Positions 10,502 through 21,125 of a stretch of 64,000 nt of DNA are shown here, one piece after another. This DNA comes from Microplitis mediator (lineage: Eukaryota > Arthropoda > Insecta > Hymenoptera > Braconidae). The DNA lies in assembly GCF_029852145.1 (NCBI RefSeq), contig NC_079971.1:10521697-10585696 (forward strand). The letters are read 5' to 3'. The translations under genes were made by a program, and so were the position numbers. Position 1 is the first letter of the stretch; the number at the start of each line of letters is the position of its first letter. The notes beneath the pieces are model-generated. The model worked only from the letters and a program-made list of their open reading frames with translations. It had not been told where the DNA came from and did not search any database.

Positions 10502-12718
10502 CATCATCGTTCAGAAAGTGATGATGATCATGATTATCACCAACCACTGTGCAACTGTACGACAATTACGCGGGGAGAAGCCTTAATGATGACTCTTCTA
10601 TTAGGAGCTGAGGAATCCCTCACTTGGAAGACTATTACTGCAATCCTCTCAATGATAAATACTTTGTTTAAAAATGAAGTAGTTCCTGCTTCAAAGCATA
10701 AATTATTTAAAATATTAGAATTAAATGAAGAAATTCTGTCATACCATTTATTTTGCGAAGATTGTTTATATTATTTTGGAGCTCAAGAAAAGTTGAATAA
10801 AGAAGAACTAGTTTGTGAAACTTGTAGAAATAATGAGAAATCGCCAGGAATTTCATATTTTCTAACTTTTGATGTCTCTCAACAGCTAAAAAAAATTTTA
10901 GAAAACCCAGAAGTGCAAGAAGTATTATTGGAAAGATTCCAAGGTGTTCAACAGAATTTGTACAACAATGACATACGAAATATGAGTGATGGACAAATAT
11001 ATAAAAAATTATCTACGATAAATCATCCTTTAGCAGATAAATATAATTTCACATACACATTCAATACTGATGGTTGTCAGCCTTCGAAATCTAGTAAACT
11101 TTCTATCTGGCCAATATATGTTAAAATAAATGAATTACCACCAAAACTTCAATCTAAACATATTATTATGACTGGTTTATGGGTTCATAAAAAAGAGCCA
11201 GGTATGCTTCTTTTTCTACAACCATTTGTTCACCAAGCTAATAAACTGTCGGATGAAGGTATACAATGGAAATTAGGAGATCAATTAATAACAAGTAAGT
11301 TTATTCCTTTGTGTGCTGTAGTTGACTCAGTAGCGAGGTGCAAAGTTTTGAATATGAAACAATATAACGGTACCCATGGATGTACATTCTGCGAACATCC
11401 GACAGAACGCGTTGATAACAACCGAAAATATCCTATATCAATAGTTGCTCCACCAGATAGGACAGATGAGTCAATAAAAAGATGCATGATACTTGCTGCT
11501 CAAAACGAATATGGTCGAGACGTTATGGGTGTTAGGGGGCCATCTCCATTAATGAATTTAAAATATTTTAACATTGCAGACGGAATGTCCCCAGACTATA
11601 TGCATGCCATTCTATTAGGAGTAATAAAGCAGCACACCGAGATACTGCTGTCATCATTCGGTAAAGATTACTATATTGGTAATCCTAATCAGCTCGAAGT
11701 AATAAGTACTAAACTTCAAGATTTTAAACATCCTACATGTATAACGCGCTCACCAAGATCTATTACCGAAAGAGACATGTGGAAGGCGAGTGAATGGCGA
11801 TCATGGCTACTGTTTTATTGTTTACTATGTCTCAAAGGGATTCTTCCTCAAAAATATTTAGAGCATTTAGCTCTGCTAGTAGAGGCAGTATGTATTCTAT
11901 TATTAGAAATAATTGAATATAATGATCTTGAAATTGCTGGTTCATTGATTGTAAGATATGTAGCATTATATCAAGAATACTTCGGAAAACAAGTGATGAC
12001 TTACAATATCCATTTATTGCTACATATGAAAAGATGTGTATTGAATTTAGGTCCTTTGCAGTTCCACAATACGTTCATTTTTGAAAATGAAAATCACTTT
12101 GTTCTGAAGATGCAAAAAAGTCCAAATCATATCGCTGTACAAATCGCAAGACGATACTTATTCCAAAAATCATTACCGTTATTAAAAAAAAAAATAGAAG
12201 TCAGCGATGACTTTCTAAAATTTTGTGAAAAACATTTAACCGGACGTTTGAAGAATTCTTTGAAAGTGAACAACTGCATATTAATTGGAAAAGAAAAAGA
12301 TTATGAACTAAATCCAGAAGAGAAAAAACTTTTGAATAAATCCGCTAAATGTAAGTCGTTTAATAGATTTATTTTAAACGGTAAGCGATATACATCAGAC
12401 AGTTATCGTTTTTGTGAAAAAATAAATGACTCTTCAGTATTATTTAAAAATGGCAAGATAGGCATAATCAAAAATATTTGTTATTTTGGTACTGATGAAA
12501 CTAAAAAGAAAATTTTCATCTTTTTTGAAGAGGTAATAAAACAAAAAAAATATTTTTTTTCGTCCAAGAATGTTACTGTTCACAATGTTGAAGAATGTTT
12601 AATAACTAAAAAATTCCAATATTGCGAAGCAAGCATGATATTACAACCACGTATTTTGACGTCCATAGAAACAAAAAGTTATGTTATTTTCATACCACCC
12701 GGATGTTATGGCGATTGA
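10502..12718 (+). CDS. tnp2-like (CACTA/EnSpm-type) transposase, 3'-terminal exon
   Basis: An open frame of about 738 codons encodes a DDE-type cut-and-paste transposase of the tnp2 (CACTA/EnSpm) kind. Support comes from the core NTDGCQPSKSSKLSIWPIY followed by INELPPK, the HGCTFCEHP zinc cluster near residue 300 of the frame, PDYMHAILLG near 370, and the later HLLLH. A CxxC...CxxC zinc ribbon (FCEDC...CETC) precedes the core, and the N-terminus is acidic. The frame opens at 10478, but a good acceptor (ttcttattttacag) ends at 10501 and the residues before it look intronic. I therefore start the exon at 10502 and expect unseen upstream exon(s). No stop or frameshift breaks it, so it may encode active protein. 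The family is confident; the catalytic residues are not individually assigned. Confidence 0.8.
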   Translation, partial: HHRSESDDDHDYHQPLCNCTTITRGEALMMTLLLGAEESLTWKTITAILSMINTLFKNEVVPASKHKLFKILELNEEILSYHLFCEDCLYYFGAQEKLNKEELVCETCRNNEKSPGISYFLTFDVSQQLKKILENPEVQEVLLERFQGVQQNLYNNDIRNMSDGQIYKKLSTINHPLADKYNFTYTFNTDGCQPSKSSKLSIWPIYVKINELPPKLQSKHIIMTGLWVHKKEPGMLLFLQPFVHQANKLSDEGIQWKLGDQLITSKFIPLCAVVDSVARCKVLNMKQYNGTHGCTFCEHPTERVDNNRKYPISIVAPPDRTDESIKRCMILAAQNEYGRDVMGVRGPSPLMNLKYFNIADGMSPDYMHAILLGVIKQHTEILLSSFGKDYYIGNPNQLEVISTKLQDFKHPTCITRSPRSITERDMWKASEWRSWLLFYCLLCLKGILPQKYLEHLALLVEAVCILLLEIIEYNDLEIAGSLIVRYVALYQEYFGKQVMTYNIHLLLHMKRCVLNLGPLQFHNTFIFENENHFVLKMQKSPNHIAVQIARRYLFQKSLPLLKKKIEVSDDFLKFCEKHLTGRLKNSLKVNNCILIGKEKDYELNPEEKKLLNKSAKCKSFNRFILNGKRYTSDSYRFCEKINDSSVLFKNGKIGIIKNICYFGTDETKKKIFIFFEEVIKQKKYFFSSKNVTVHNVEECLITKKFQYCEASMILQPRILTSIETKSYVIFIPPGCYGD

Positions 12719-12743
12719 TAAAAATAGTATTGTTCTCCAAATT

Positions 12744-12749
12744 AATAAA
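12744..12749 (+). promoter_or_regulatory. Poly(A) signal AATAAA after transposase
   Basis: An AATAAA hexamer lies 26 bases after the stop codon of the transposase. It is the first candidate signal, though AATAAA is common by chance in DNA this AT-rich. Confidence 0.4.
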
Positions 12750-14058
12750 AAGAAATTATTTTTATGAATACCGCTTCATTAAACATTTCTAACAATGAAA
12801 AACATTATTTTTCTCCTCATCTTGTTATATTTACATTTAGATAATTATTATCGTTGTTCGCGTTTTTTGCTTACATATTATTTAAAATCTTGCCAGTTAA
12901 AAATTTTGAAATTGGTAGTACAATATTAATATTATAAGAGTAAAATAATAATGCAGTGATATAAATTTTGATGTACTTTTATAATACAGTTTATGCAAAT
13001 AATATGGTTCTGTTATTGTACAATACAGATTATTGTGATAATTTTTTACTTCATAACTATTTCCATTTATAAATGTAAAACTTTTTTGACACTTATAACG
13101 CGAAATGGTTATCAACAAATTATTTAGTTTAGTATAACTGTATATTTTCACTTACTGTAAAGTCAAATTATTATATTTAATTTATTATGTTATTATTTCA
13201 CTTCGTTATAACTGATAACAATTATAAATTCTTAAATATGTCATTATATTATTGTATAGTTTTACTTACTTTTAACTAAAAATCATGATAATATCAATAA
13301 TACTTACCGGATTGTTATTATTTTTTTCTACCATTAAAATTATTGAATTATTCATTAGCACACCAAAATAAAATATTTATCATTTTGATAATTAAAACAG
13401 TTTTTCATTAATATCCTACCTATCCTTTTAATTTCTTAATTTATTAAAATGAGTAAATTATTTAATGTTAATTGTAATATAAAAAAATTTGAATAAATTA
13501 TCTACTATTTTTCAAATTTCTCCGAATTTTTCCAGAAATTTTGTTTTCCAATAATTGTAATAATATTCTTAATTTCAATAGATTTTTCTGAATTATTCTG
13601 AAAAACATTTTGTATTGCCATATGAAAATTTTTTGCTACAAGTCTTAAAAAGTCTTAATAATTCTTCTCGAAGAATTGCCAAATTTGACTGAATATTGAA
13701 CTTTTCAGGACTTAATATAATTTTTTTTGACTTTCTACGAGTTTTTCAGAGTTTTTAAGAGAAAATAAGATTTTTAAAACTGTTATTTTCAATTTGTAAG
13801 AATTATTTTCACTTTCTGCAGAGAAAAATTTCCACAAGGGTAATACAGCACTGTGGATAACACCTCAGACTTCAGACTAGCAGGTCCCGGGTTCAAGACC
13901 ATGAGTCGGTGGAATTATTTTTTTTTTTAGTCATGACAATTATTGTATATATTACTTTATAAAGTTATATATAATTATACAAAATTATATATAAATATAT
14001 AAAATTAGATCAAACCAAAACTCATATCTCCTTTTATTTAAGCATTTATATAAAATTT
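12750..14058. other. AT-rich intergenic
   Basis: No gene is supported; the 84-codon minus frame at 12897-13151 is low complexity. The only structured piece is a tRNA-like sequence at 13830-13914. The terminal inverted repeats of the transposase element at 10502 should lie on either side of it, but I could not identify them. Confidence 0.5.
13830..13914 (+). tRNA. Degenerate tRNA-like sequence (pseudogene or SINE head)
   Basis: TTCCAC at the start pairs with GTGGAA at the end. A plausible B box (GGGTTCAAGACC), a weak A box and a CTTCAGA loop (formal anticodon TCA, tRNA-Trp-like surroundings) are in the right order over 85 nt. The anticodon stem pairs poorly and the downstream T-run is typical of Pol III termination. 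It is probably a retroposed or decayed tRNA. Confidence 0.35.
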
Positions 14059-14412
14059 CCCTGATTAAAAAAGTGAATTGAAAAGTATTGAAAATGAAGA
14101 GAAATCAATCCTTTCGAATACTTTCTATACCCCAAGGTTTTCATTTTGACATAAAATGAATATTTTTCAATCCCAAAATAATAAAAGAATTTCTGAACTT
14201 CCGAGGAATTGAAAAAGATTCAAATGAATTGATATTTTTAATCTTTCTGAATCCTTCTCAATACCTAAATAATCCGACATTTCGGATCAAGTGTGGGATT
14301 GAAAAAGATCGAAATGAATTGAAATTTTTGAATCTTTCTGAATCCTTCTCAATACCTAAATAATATCACATTTCGGGTCATGTGTGGAATTGAAAAAGAT
14401 TGAAATGAATTG

Positions 14413-15448
14413 TGTTGTAATAATAATTAAATAAAGACATGCCAGGACTGGTTGGTGGTTGGGATGTTTGAAAAATACGCATATTAAAAAATATAACAAT
14501 ATTTTTATTTGTCACAGCACAAAATATCACTGGGTTGCAAATTAAATAGTTTATTTAATTTATAAATACTGTTAAGTGTCTGAGCTCATGAATACGTGAA
14601 TAGTTGAATACAAATTATTGAGTTGAGCTCGAGTAAATAATGAATTAAAAATAATCAAGTTGAGTTTAATTGAACACTGAGTTGAATGCAAAAATGTCAT
14701 GATAATAAGTAACATGATGTCAGAGGTTACTGAGCGAAGTGAACACATTAATTACTATTTTTAATAGCACTGAATACATAAATATTTTTGTTATTGAGTT
14801 TTAATAATGATGATCACTTAATTGAATTGAATTTAATGAGCTCATGATAAATTACACTGATTTTAATTTATCTGTTGAACACGTGGTAGCATGATAGCAG
14901 AGGCTACTGAGCGAAACATAACTTTTATATTAATTAAGAAATTGAGCATAATGATAATTAAATAAATAATAAAACTGAGTCTTTTAAATTAATTGAGCAC
15001 TGATAGCAAGTAAATGTTTAATAAAAAATGCACCTGTTGCTTTCTCCGTCGAAAATAACCTCGTCAGGAACAGGTTGTAGAACACTGGATTTCTTGATGT
15101 TATTTTATTAATTATTTTATGAGCTCTGGAGCTCGCGATTATAAAAATAATTATATTTTTATATAGAGTAATGAACCCTTAATGTAATTAATTGATTACT
15201 TTTAATTATTTACTCAAGATGAGCGCAATTTGAATAGATTATACAAAACACGTGGTGACACTTGAAATTGTATAAACGAATAGGTAATGGCGTCGGTCTT
15301 CTTGCCACGAGGCAGGATAAATTCGATACGCATGCGTCGAAATGCGCAAGTCAAGTTTTTAATTGACACTAGGCCCCAGTAGGTGCTGCCTCTATTTGCC
15401 GGAAGTTCAACTACATTCAAATTTGAATGTAGTTGTGATTACGCAACA
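14413..15448 (-). repeat. BEL/Pao 3' LTR
   Basis: 1,036 bp, TG...CA bounded, apparently identical to 21126-22161. On the minus strand it follows the pol region and the purine tract. The 68-codon frame at 15214-15420 is duplicated exactly in the other LTR and is not a gene. Confidence 0.93.
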
Positions 15449-15459
15449 TTCCGCCCGCC
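15449..15459 (-). other. Polypurine tract of BEL/Pao element
   Basis: On the minus strand GGCGGGCGGAA abuts the 3' LTR directly. This is the expected primer site for plus-strand DNA synthesis. Confidence 0.75.
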
Positions 15460-15535
15460 ATCAGCAACAGAGTTGATGATTGATGAGTTCTTGAGTACTT
15501 GATCTTTTGATAAGCATGTCATTGAACCAGTGAAG

Positions 15536-16427
15536 TTATTCTTCGTCATCTTCTTGTAGTTCTGGTTCAATTGGTAGGAGTGCAAGCTTCGTGATTGGAC
15601 GAGTGAGTGTTGAGTTCACTGTTTTGAGCGTAGCAACCCTGGTCAATCCATCTTTGCCAGGGTGGAGTGCGATAATACGAGCGAGAGGCCACCTGGTTGG
15701 TGGAAACCTTTCGTCGGTGAGTAATACAAGTGACCCAACTTGAATTTGATGAGTTGGACGTTGCCACTTGGTGATTGCCAGTTGTCTTTGAAGATAACTT
15801 GTCGACCAATGATTCCAGAACTGTTGAACACGTTGTTGTAAAAATTGCCATCTAGACAATCGAGAACTATTTGTATCGATGAGTGCTGGTTCAGGAATCA
15901 TGTTGAGTGCACGTCCAATTAAGAAGTGACCAGGAGTGAGTGCATCCATGTCATCTGGATCTTCCGTGAGTGGCTCCAATGGTCTTGAATTCAATATAGC
16001 TTCAATTTGCGTAAGAAGAGTCGTAAATTCTTCAAACGTAAATGAAGACTCTCCCACTGCTCGAGTAAGATGATGTTTGAGTGATTTGACAGCAGCTTCC
16101 CACTTTCCACCCATATGTGGAGCTGCTGGTGGATTGAAATGCCAGGTAATACTGTTCACAGTGATGTGATCCAGTATTTCTCTTGACTCTTGAGTTCCTT
16201 GAGTGAACAGACGGTTGAGATCAGTTTCAGCGCCTTTGAACGTCGTTCCACAATCGCTGTAGAGTGCTGTGCAGATGCCTCGTCGGCTGATGAATCTGCG
16301 GAGTGCTGCGATGAACCCACTAGAGCTGTAGTCGCTGACTACCTCTAGATGTACTGCGGACGTAGAAAGGCAGACAAAAACACAAATCCAGCCTTTGTAT
16401 GTTTTTGCTCCTGCGTCTCCAATTTTT
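15536..16427 (-). CDS. pol: BEL/Pao pol, integrase catalytic and C-terminal part (after frameshift)
   Basis: This frame continues integrase after a one-base frameshift in an A5 run (16423-16427 on the plus strand). It is open from there to the stop at 15536. The second catalytic aspartate lies in YSDCG (about 16250) and the catalytic glutamate in GGKWEAAVK (about 16100). Further on come ILNSRPL and LTPGHFLIG, typical of the BEL/Pao integrase C-terminus, ending in an acidic tail QEDDEE. The first aspartate (VDYAGP) is upstream in the other frame. Apart from that single base the integrase appears complete. Confidence 0.88.
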
Positions 16428-19400
16428 GAGTGTTATTGGGCCAGCATAGTCAACTCCAGTGTGAGTGAATGCAGATGATGGAGTAACTCGTGATACTGGT
16501 AGCTGACCCATGAGTTGTTGAGCTCTATCAGCACGATGTCGTGCGCATTTTATACATTTGAGTATAATTGAGCGTACTGGTTGTCTACCGCCAATGATCC
16601 AGTACTTTTGTCGTATGAATGCCAGAGTAAGTTGAGTACCACCATACATGGTACGCTGATGAGCATCAGAGATGATGAGTTTTGTGAGTGCCGCATTCCG
16701 TGGTAGAATAGCAGGATGCTTGCTTTGGTCTTGATTTGGAGAATTTTCCAACCGTCCACCTACTCGAATGATGCCGTCGGTGTCAATGAATGCAACCAAT
16801 CGAGCAAATGGATGACCATTAGGCCATGGTGCGTGTTTGGAGTGCATGTTGATCTCGTTTGAAAAATGAATGCGTTGAGTTTCTTCGATACAGAAGTTGA
16901 GTGCAGAAATTACTTCGTCAGAAGTAATTGGAGTCTTGAGTGATGAGTTTGGTGATTTCTTGATCATGTCACGAAGTCTAAAGCAGATTGCAGTAGCTCG
17001 TAACATGCGTAGGAGTGGTATTGGCCGTTCCATGATAGGCCAATTTGATTTCAGCGACGAATTCGATGAGAACAGGGCCAGTCCAGGCCGTTCTTCTGCT
17101 TGAGCTCCTGTATCATCGATTGATGGACATTTAGGCCAGGACGATGAACTCTTGAGCAACCATGGTGGGCCAGTCCACCATAGTTGATGATCACGGAGTT
17201 GAGTAGGAGTCAACCCTCGTGTTGCGCAGTCTGCTGGATTTTGTGTGCCCGGAATGAAATTCCAGTGGCCATCTGGAAGTAGATCTTGAATATGTGACAC
17301 CCTATTCCGAACAAACTCCTTCCAGCGAGACGGGTGAGATTTAATCCACGTGAGTGTAATTGTTGAGTCCGTCCACAAGTATATTGGCGATTGAGTGAGA
17401 TTGAGAGTGCTCTGGCAGTGTTTTGTGAGTTTTGCCAACATGTGAGCTGCGGTGAGTTCTAACCTTGGTATCGTTAGTCGTTTTAACGGGGCTACCTTGG
17501 TTTTGGAGCAAAGCAGCGTAACTCTGACTCCATGAGCAGGTGTGTGGACTTTGATGAACACGGCAGCTGCCATTGCCAATTGAGAGGCGTCCGAGAATCC
17601 ATGGATTTCGGTGGTTGAGCACGTGGATGAGTGGATCCATCTTGGAATTTTGATTTCAGAGATAAATTTGAGTTCATTTTTGAAGTTTCTCCATTTATGC
17701 CGTTGATTGGCTGCCAATGGAGTGTCCCAGCTGAGCTTTTCGAGCCAAAGCTCCTGCATGAATACCTTGGCTCGAATGATGAGTGGTGCGAGAAATCCAA
17801 GAGGATCAAAGATTTGAGCAATCTCTGATAAAATGATCCTTTTTGTAAATTTTGGAGTTGAGCATGGTGGTGAGTACGTAAAATAGAACTGATCTGAGTG
17901 TGAGGACCAGTACATGCCCAGAATCTTGGTGCTGGAGTCTGGATCCTCGAATTTATGATTTTTGATCGCTTCCACATGATTGAGTTGTTGTAATTTTGGA
18001 TGATTGCTTGCCCATTTAGCAAGAGGGAATCCGCCCGCCTTGCAGAGTGCTTCAAGTTGATCAGCAACTTGTTGTAATGAGTTCAAGTCATCGGCACCAC
18101 CAAAGATATCGTCAACATATCTTCCGTGGGTGAGTGGAATGATCGCAAGAGGAAATCGATGTCCTTCGTCTTCAACCAATTGAAGTAGAGCACGAACGGC
18201 CAAATATGGAGCTGGTCTGGTCCCGTAGGTGACCGTGGTGAGTTTATATGGAGTTATTTGGCCTTGTTGGTTGAACCAGAGTATTTGTTGAAGTGATTGA
18301 TCGCGTTCGTCGACCAAAATCTGTCTAAACATCTTCGTGATATCTGTTATGAAGATGAGCTTATGAGTGCGAACTCCTATGAGTACGTCGAAGATGTCTA
18401 GTTGCAGTTTTGGACCGGTGTGAAGCACATCGTTGAGTGAAAGACCTGAGCTGGTGGTTTTGGAACCGTTGAAAACTACTCGCAGCTTGGTTGTGATGCT
18501 GCTTTCCCGTAAGACTCCATGATGAGGGAGATAGTAGTCTGGTTCACTTGTTGTTGATTGAGTTGATTCCACCATGTGGTTGAGTTCTTCGTATTCCTTC
18601 AGAAAATCAAGGTAGAGTGCTTTCAAACGATCGTCATGATCTAAACGACGTTTGAGATGAATAAGACAGCGGTATGCTGCTGAGTACGAATTCCCCAGCT
18701 GTTGAGGTGACGATTTGATTGGCAGTCGAACTATGTATCGTCCTGAAATGTCTCGTCGATGAGTTTGTTGAAAATGCGCTTCACACGCCTCCTCATCTGG
18801 GTTGAGTTCCTTGATTTTGCTGACTGGAATTTCTTCTTGAGTCCAGAAGCGTGATAGCAGGTCTTGAAGTTGTTGAGTTGACTGCTCGACAGCAGCATGA
18901 TAAGTAATAGATGGTCGATGAGTGCGTTGAGTAACTGGACCAAGTAATATCCATCCGAAGATGGTATCTTGAGCGATTGGCAGGCCTTCAGACCTTTTAA
19001 TGAGTGCATCTTTAATGATAAGACCATAATGATCGGCACCAATGATGATATCAATTGGTCCTGGTCTCATGAACGCTGGATCTGCCAATTGTAGTTGTTT
19101 GTATTGGTCCCAGTTGAGTGTGTTGAGTGCAACAGATGGTAGTTGAGTAGTGAGACCACCTAGTATATGAGCACTGATGATGACTGAGTCGTTTGAATGC
19201 CTAGATGAAAGCTTGAGTGCGACTTGACCTTTAGTTCTACCAGCATTGGCAACACCAATACCAATAATCTGGATAAATGAGTGAGTGCGTTCAAGTTTGA
19301 GTGAATTTACCAAGGAATCTGAAACAAACGATAATTCAGACCCTGGATCCAGCAATATGCGTACTGGATGAGTACTTAACTTGGTGATCAAGTCCACTAG

Positions 19401-19517
19401 GCATGTTTCGAGTAAGATTGCTGGGCGATGAGTACTAGTATGATGAATGCCGGACGTGTTGAGTGCAATTGAGTTCAGTTGAGCGTCGCTCGAGTCGTCA
19501 TGTGGAAGCAGACGTCT
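16320..19517 (-). CDS. pol: BEL/Pao pol: A17 protease, reverse transcriptase, RNase H, integrase N-terminus
   Basis: This lies in the same reading frame as gag and is open from just after gag's TAA at 19518. The first methionine is at 19397. Numbering from that methionine: Pao-type aspartic protease with LLDPGS near 15-20; reverse transcriptase with GVLRESS and catalytic YVDD at 427-430; RNase H with FSDAS near 602, LELTAAHM and TDST near 674; the integrase HHCC zinc region near 910-955 (CIKCARH); and the first integrase aspartate in GVDYAGP near 982. The frame then slips at the A5 run 16423-16427, so the last ~40 residues are out-of-frame sequence. Confidence 0.92.
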   Translation of the reverse strand, partial: RRLLPHDDSSDAQLNSIALNTSGIHHTSTHRPAILLETCLVDLITKLSTHPVRILLDPGSELSFVSDSLVNSLKLERTHSFIQIIGIGVANAGRTKGQVALKLSSRHSNDSVIISAHILGGLTTQLPSVALNTLNWDQYKQLQLADPAFMRPGPIDIIIGADHYGLIIKDALIKRSEGLPIAQDTIFGWILLGPVTQRTHRPSITYHAAVEQSTQQLQDLLSRFWTQEEIPVSKIKELNPDEEACEAHFQQTHRRDISGRYIVRLPIKSSPQQLGNSYSAAYRCLIHLKRRLDHDDRLKALYLDFLKEYEELNHMVESTQSTTSEPDYYLPHHGVLRESSITTKLRVVFNGSKTTSSGLSLNDVLHTGPKLQLDIFDVLIGVRTHKLIFITDITKMFRQILVDERDQSLQQILWFNQQGQITPYKLTTVTYGTRPAPYLAVRALLQLVEDEGHRFPLAIIPLTHGRYVDDIFGGADDLNSLQQVADQLEALCKAGGFPLAKWASNHPKLQQLNHVEAIKNHKFEDPDSSTKILGMYWSSHSDQFYFTYSPPCSTPKFTKRIILSEIAQIFDPLGFLAPLIIRAKVFMQELWLEKLSWDTPLAANQRHKWRNFKNELKFISEIKIPRWIHSSTCSTTEIHGFSDASQLAMAAAVFIKVHTPAHGVRVTLLCSKTKVAPLKRLTIPRLELTAAHMLAKLTKHCQSTLNLTQSPIYLWTDSTITLTWIKSHPSRWKEFVRNRVSHIQDLLPDGHWNFIPGTQNPADCATRGLTPTQLRDHQLWWTGPPWLLKSSSSWPKCPSIDDTGAQAEERPGLALFSSNSSLKSNWPIMERPIPLLRMLRATAICFRLRDMIKKSPNSSLKTPITSDEVISALNFCIEETQRIHFSNEINMHSKHAPWPNGHPFARLVAFIDTDGIIRVGGRLENSPNQDQSKHPAILPRNAALTKLIISDAHQRTMYGGTQLTLAFIRQKYWIIGGRQPVRSIILKCIKCARHRADRAQQLMGQLPVSRVTPSSAFTHTGVDYAGPITLKNWRRRSKNIQRLDLCFCLPFYVRSTSRGSQRLQL

Positions 19518-21023
19518 TTATTGAGTGCCTTTAGCGGCTGAGCTAGATGGTTTTTGAGTTCTGTTGAGTCCCGGGTGTATCATGGTGTGATGTTTTTGTT
19601 CACACACCCTGCATGTGAATTTTGAATTGCACGCATCCGGTAAATGATGGCCAAAACAATTTTCACAAAGTCGCTTCTCCACAACGACTTGAGTGCGTTG
19701 AGCCTTTGTGAGTCCCAAGAATTGAGTGCATCTCACAATAAAGTGATCTCCTTTACACAAATCACAGGGATATTGTGCAGGAGGAAATACCTTCTTGGGA
19801 GGCTTCTTGAGTGCAGTAGATGAGTTCGTGGCTGGAGATTTAGTTTCCGATGAGTGCGACTTGGAAACAGCAGCAGCAGAATATGACGCTGGTTTGCCAG
19901 ATGAACGTGGTGGTTTTGATGCCTGTTCCACCCGTTCTTGAGCACGAGCACGACTGACTAAAAAGTCATTGAGATCTTTGAGTGATGGGTATTCAGTGGA
20001 AGCACCCATTTTGTTCTCCCAGAGCTCCCGATTATGTGAGTCCAATTTAGATATGATCAACTGCGTAAGCAGCGGATTCATATCTGAGTTCAATTGTACC
20101 CCGAGTGCGTTGAGTGCGTTGATTACCTCTGAAACGGTGTTCAGAAGGTAATTGAGCTGCTCAGATGAGCGTGAAGTGAGTGCATGCATGTTAAGGAGCT
20201 TGTCCAGTTGAGCACCGATGAGTAGGCGAGGGTTGTCATATCTCTCCTTGAGCTGATTCCACGCAGGTACAAATTGGTCGTCGCACATTTGTACACTGGC
20301 GAGGCTGAGTGCGGCTTGTCCTTGCAGACAGCTCTTCAGGTACTGAAGACGTTGAACTGGAGCAAGTTCTTGAGCATTTATCACCATTGAGGTGAATGAG
20401 TCCCTGAATTCCGGCCAGTTCTCGTAACGCCCATCGAACTTGGGAATTGCGAGTGCTGGCAAATGAGTTGGAGCCCGGGTTGAGTGTATTACAGTTGGAG
20501 CAACAGCTGGAACTGGTATTGAGTTGATGAGTGCGATGAGTTTGCCCTTGGCGTTGATATACGACCTGTACACCAGGTCGTATACTCCGTCCTTGACATA
20601 TGAGCTCTCCAAGAACTCCTTGGTGCAGGTGAGTGCTAGTGAGTCGTGAGTGAGGTTGAACTGGTGCCATTCACCCTCGAGTAACTCAAGTCGAGACTTG
20701 AGTTGAGCCAAGCCGTCGGAAACGGTGAGCATAGCAGCCAGAGATTCCCAGTCTGAGAAGACTCTGAGCCGTGAGTGCTGGCTGATAACTTTCAGCTCGA
20801 GTCCTGGGGAAATCGTCGATTTCCTGGGAGTGCGTTTGAGTTTCTGCCTAGACTGATCTCCCTCGCCGGGGTTCACAGTCTCGGTAGCGCTTGAGTCGCT
20901 GAGGACTTGAGTGTCGACGATTTTGATCACTGGAAAGAGGTGTGGGTCCGTGGGGGTACCTTCAGGGACCTCTGAGTGCTCCTGGTCCTTTGGAAGACCC
21001 TTCTTCTTCTCTTCATCCCCCAT
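19518..21023 (-). CDS. gag: BEL/Pao gag
   Basis: 501 residues from ATG at 21023. An acidic, lysine-rich N-terminus is followed by the gag-like DUF1759-type region (FDGRYENWPEFRDSF near residue 200). CxxC-type zinc knuckles lie in the last ~85 residues (CDLCKGDHFIVRC, CENCFGHHLPDAC, CRVCEQKHH). The protein would form the particle and bind RNA. It ends at TAA (19518-19520). The next 40 codons are open in the same frame and lead straight into protease, whereas the family usually has one continuous gag-pol ORF. The stop may be a mutation or a readthrough site. Confidence 0.9.
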   Translation of the reverse strand: MGDEEKKKGLPKDQEHSEVPEGTPTDPHLFPVIKIVDTQVLSDSSATETVNPGEGDQSRQKLKRTPRKSTISPGLELKVISQHSRLRVFSDWESLAAMLTVSDGLAQLKSRLELLEGEWHQFNLTHDSLALTCTKEFLESSYVKDGVYDLVYRSYINAKGKLIALINSIPVPAVAPTVIHSTRAPTHLPALAIPKFDGRYENWPEFRDSFTSMVINAQELAPVQRLQYLKSCLQGQAALSLASVQMCDDQFVPAWNQLKERYDNPRLLIGAQLDKLLNMHALTSRSSEQLNYLLNTVSEVINALNALGVQLNSDMNPLLTQLIISKLDSHNRELWENKMGASTEYPSLKDLNDFLVSRARAQERVEQASKPPRSSGKPASYSAAAVSKSHSSETKSPATNSSTALKKPPKKVFPPAQYPCDLCKGDHFIVRCTQFLGLTKAQRTQVVVEKRLCENCFGHHLPDACNSKFTCRVCEQKHHTMIHPGLNRTQKPSSSAAKGTQ

Positions 21024-21103
21024 AGTGAGCTCCTTGACCTGTTGATAGGTTTATATGAGTACAGCTGCCCAATGATGATGCTACCGACACAACCAACCAA
21101 CCA

Positions 21104-21120
21104 TCCGGCTCGAAGGACCA
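21104..21120 (-). other. Primer-binding site, tRNA-Tyr type
   Basis: The plus-strand sequence TCCGGCTCGAAGGACCA equals the 3' end of eukaryotic tRNA-Tyr plus CCA, so the minus (coding) strand is complementary to it. It lies five bases inside the 5' LTR boundary at 21126. The tRNA identity comes from my knowledge of tRNA-Tyr ends. Confidence 0.8.
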
Positions 21121-21125
21121 TAAAA

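Noticed and set aside
15214..15420. 68-codon minus-strand ORF, repeated at 21927-22133
   Set aside because: It lies wholly within the BEL/Pao LTR and is duplicated only because the LTRs are duplicated; it has no domain and no start context.
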